Source of the DNA: Crossaster papposus
Taxonomy: Eukaryota > Echinodermata > Asteroidea > Velatida > Solasteridae
Direction of reading: 5' to 3'
Assembly: GCA_037893245.1 (NCBI GenBank)
Contig: JBAIAA010000028.1
Span: forward strand, 992,001 to 1,056,000
Length of the DNA: 64,000 nucleotides
Shown in pieces: positions 63,999 through 64,000 of this stretch. The stretch's first letter is position 1; every line of letters begins with the position of its first letter. Both the position numbers and the translations under genes were made by a program. Below the pieces are notes generated by a model that saw nothing but the letters and a program-made list of their open reading frames with translations, did no database searches and was not told the origin of the DNA.

Positions 63999-64000
63999 TT

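Larger units (their letters stand above)
1..64000 (+). repeat. Tandem array of 331 tRNA-Ile(UAU)-containing units of ~193 bp
   Basis: Seen directly: one unit repeats head to tail across the whole window with no interruption and no inverted copy. I located 331 full tRNA-like bodies, the first base of the first at 93 and of the last at 63895; the mean period is 193.3 bp. Common unit lengths are 193; 197 (spacers containing ATAATTATATG); 195 (spacers with ATTGTATTATTAATGG, plus one spacer ending CATATACACGG before 39530 and 43005); 194; and 192. Length changes lie nearly always in the spacer. Position 1-3 is the 3' tail of an earlier copy, and the last copy ends at 63998, so the array continues on both sides. 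Known: large tandem tRNA clusters exist in several eukaryotes (Entamoeba arrays, Xenopus tDNA repeats, zebrafish clusters). A single-isoacceptor array with one tRNA every 193 bp over more than 64 kb is extreme. Alternative: a tRNA-derived satellite with few or no working genes. Confidence 0.97.
58382..64000 (+). repeat. Array block 13: tRNA copies 303-331
   Basis: tRNA starts: 58471, 58666, 58859, 59053, 59246, 59440, 59633, 59826, 60021, 60214, 60408, 60603, 60798, 60991, 61185, 61378, 61572, 61765, 61958, 62153, 62346, 62540, 62734, 62927, 63120, 63313, 63508, 63701, 63895. The order of variants repeats with offset 2132 bp (11 units; 59440 to 61572) and 1355 bp (7 units; 61572 to 62927). 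Shared marks: TCCCAAG at 59633, 61765 and 63120; CTGGGAA at 60214, 62346 and 63701; trailer ATTCTTTATCAC after 59440, 61572 and 62927. Confidence 0.9.

Noticed and set aside
1-64000. tRNA-derived SINE family
   Set aside because: A SINE has a tRNA-unrelated body and a 3' tail, is dispersed, and shows target-site duplications. Here the units are strictly head to tail, in one orientation, with a tRNA that is complete to the discriminator base and a plain spacer.
1-64000. CRISPR-like repeat-spacer array
   Set aside because: Both the conserved part and the spacer are shared by all units, the conserved part is 104 nt and folds as a tRNA, and there are no unique spacers or cas genes.
1-64000. Minus-strand tRNA genes or other RNA genes in the spacers
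   Set aside because: No spacer contains a second acceptor or T-arm pattern on either strand; the spacers are AT-rich and only about 90 nt.
1-64000. Pure assembly artefact
   Set aside because: Not excluded, but the many private variants, graded block divergence and different unit lengths look like real evolved sequence rather than a looped contig. The exact copy number may still be wrong.

Overview
The whole window is one uninterrupted, single-orientation tandem array. A unit of about 193 bp repeats head to tail from the first base to the last. I located 331 complete copies, plus the last 3 nt of a preceding one, with a mean spacing of 193.3 bp. No protein-coding gene, transposon, other RNA gene or non-repeat island is present, and both ends of the window fall inside the array, so its real length is unknown.

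Each unit holds a 104-nt + strand sequence that folds as a nuclear, intron-containing tRNA-Ile with anticodon UAU, followed by an 89-93 nt AT-rich spacer. The fold has a 7-bp acceptor stem, D arm, anticodon stem TTGTA/TGCAA with loop CTTATA-A, a 30-nt intron after position 37, a 5-nt variable loop, and T arm GTGAG-TTCGAGC-CTCAC. A-box and B-box promoters are recognisable, and a T-run terminator lies about 11 nt past the 3' end with a second T-run behind it. Exon sequence and intron position match what I recall of metazoan tRNA-Ile(UAU) genes, which normally carry an intron. An animal nuclear genome is therefore the best guess. The species cannot be told from this sequence.

Layout: 1-21.7 kb is a 'left' subfamily (trailer TTTTTAAACAC, spacer palindrome ATTAATTAATTAAT, introns with ACACGCG or AAACGTG). 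At about 21.7 kb the array switches to 'right' subfamilies (TTTTTTAACAC, TTTTTTATCAC or TTTTGTAACAC trailers, GCAATAAATG or TTAATGGACTA spacers, introns with GTTACTG). Left-type units reappear at 28.3-29.2 kb and 33.5-33.8 kb. Superimposed is a mosaic of block duplications spanning 2 to 39 units. The clearest are a 10-unit 1930-bp tandem duplication near 11.0-14.9 kb, an 18-unit 3475-bp tandem duplication near 38.5-45.4 kb, and 11- and 7-unit repeats in the last 5 kb. Many copies carry mutations that break a stem or a conserved base, and these have been re-amplified with their blocks.

Two readings remain open. One is a real mega-cluster of tRNA-Ile(UAU) genes of which a subset is functional. 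The other is a satellite DNA born from one such gene and kept uniform by unequal exchange. Retained anticodons, an intron of constant length and indels almost confined to spacers favour some constraint or very recent origin. The array-wide A12-C23 mismatch, the U1-A72 end pair and the amplified defective subfamilies favour the satellite reading.
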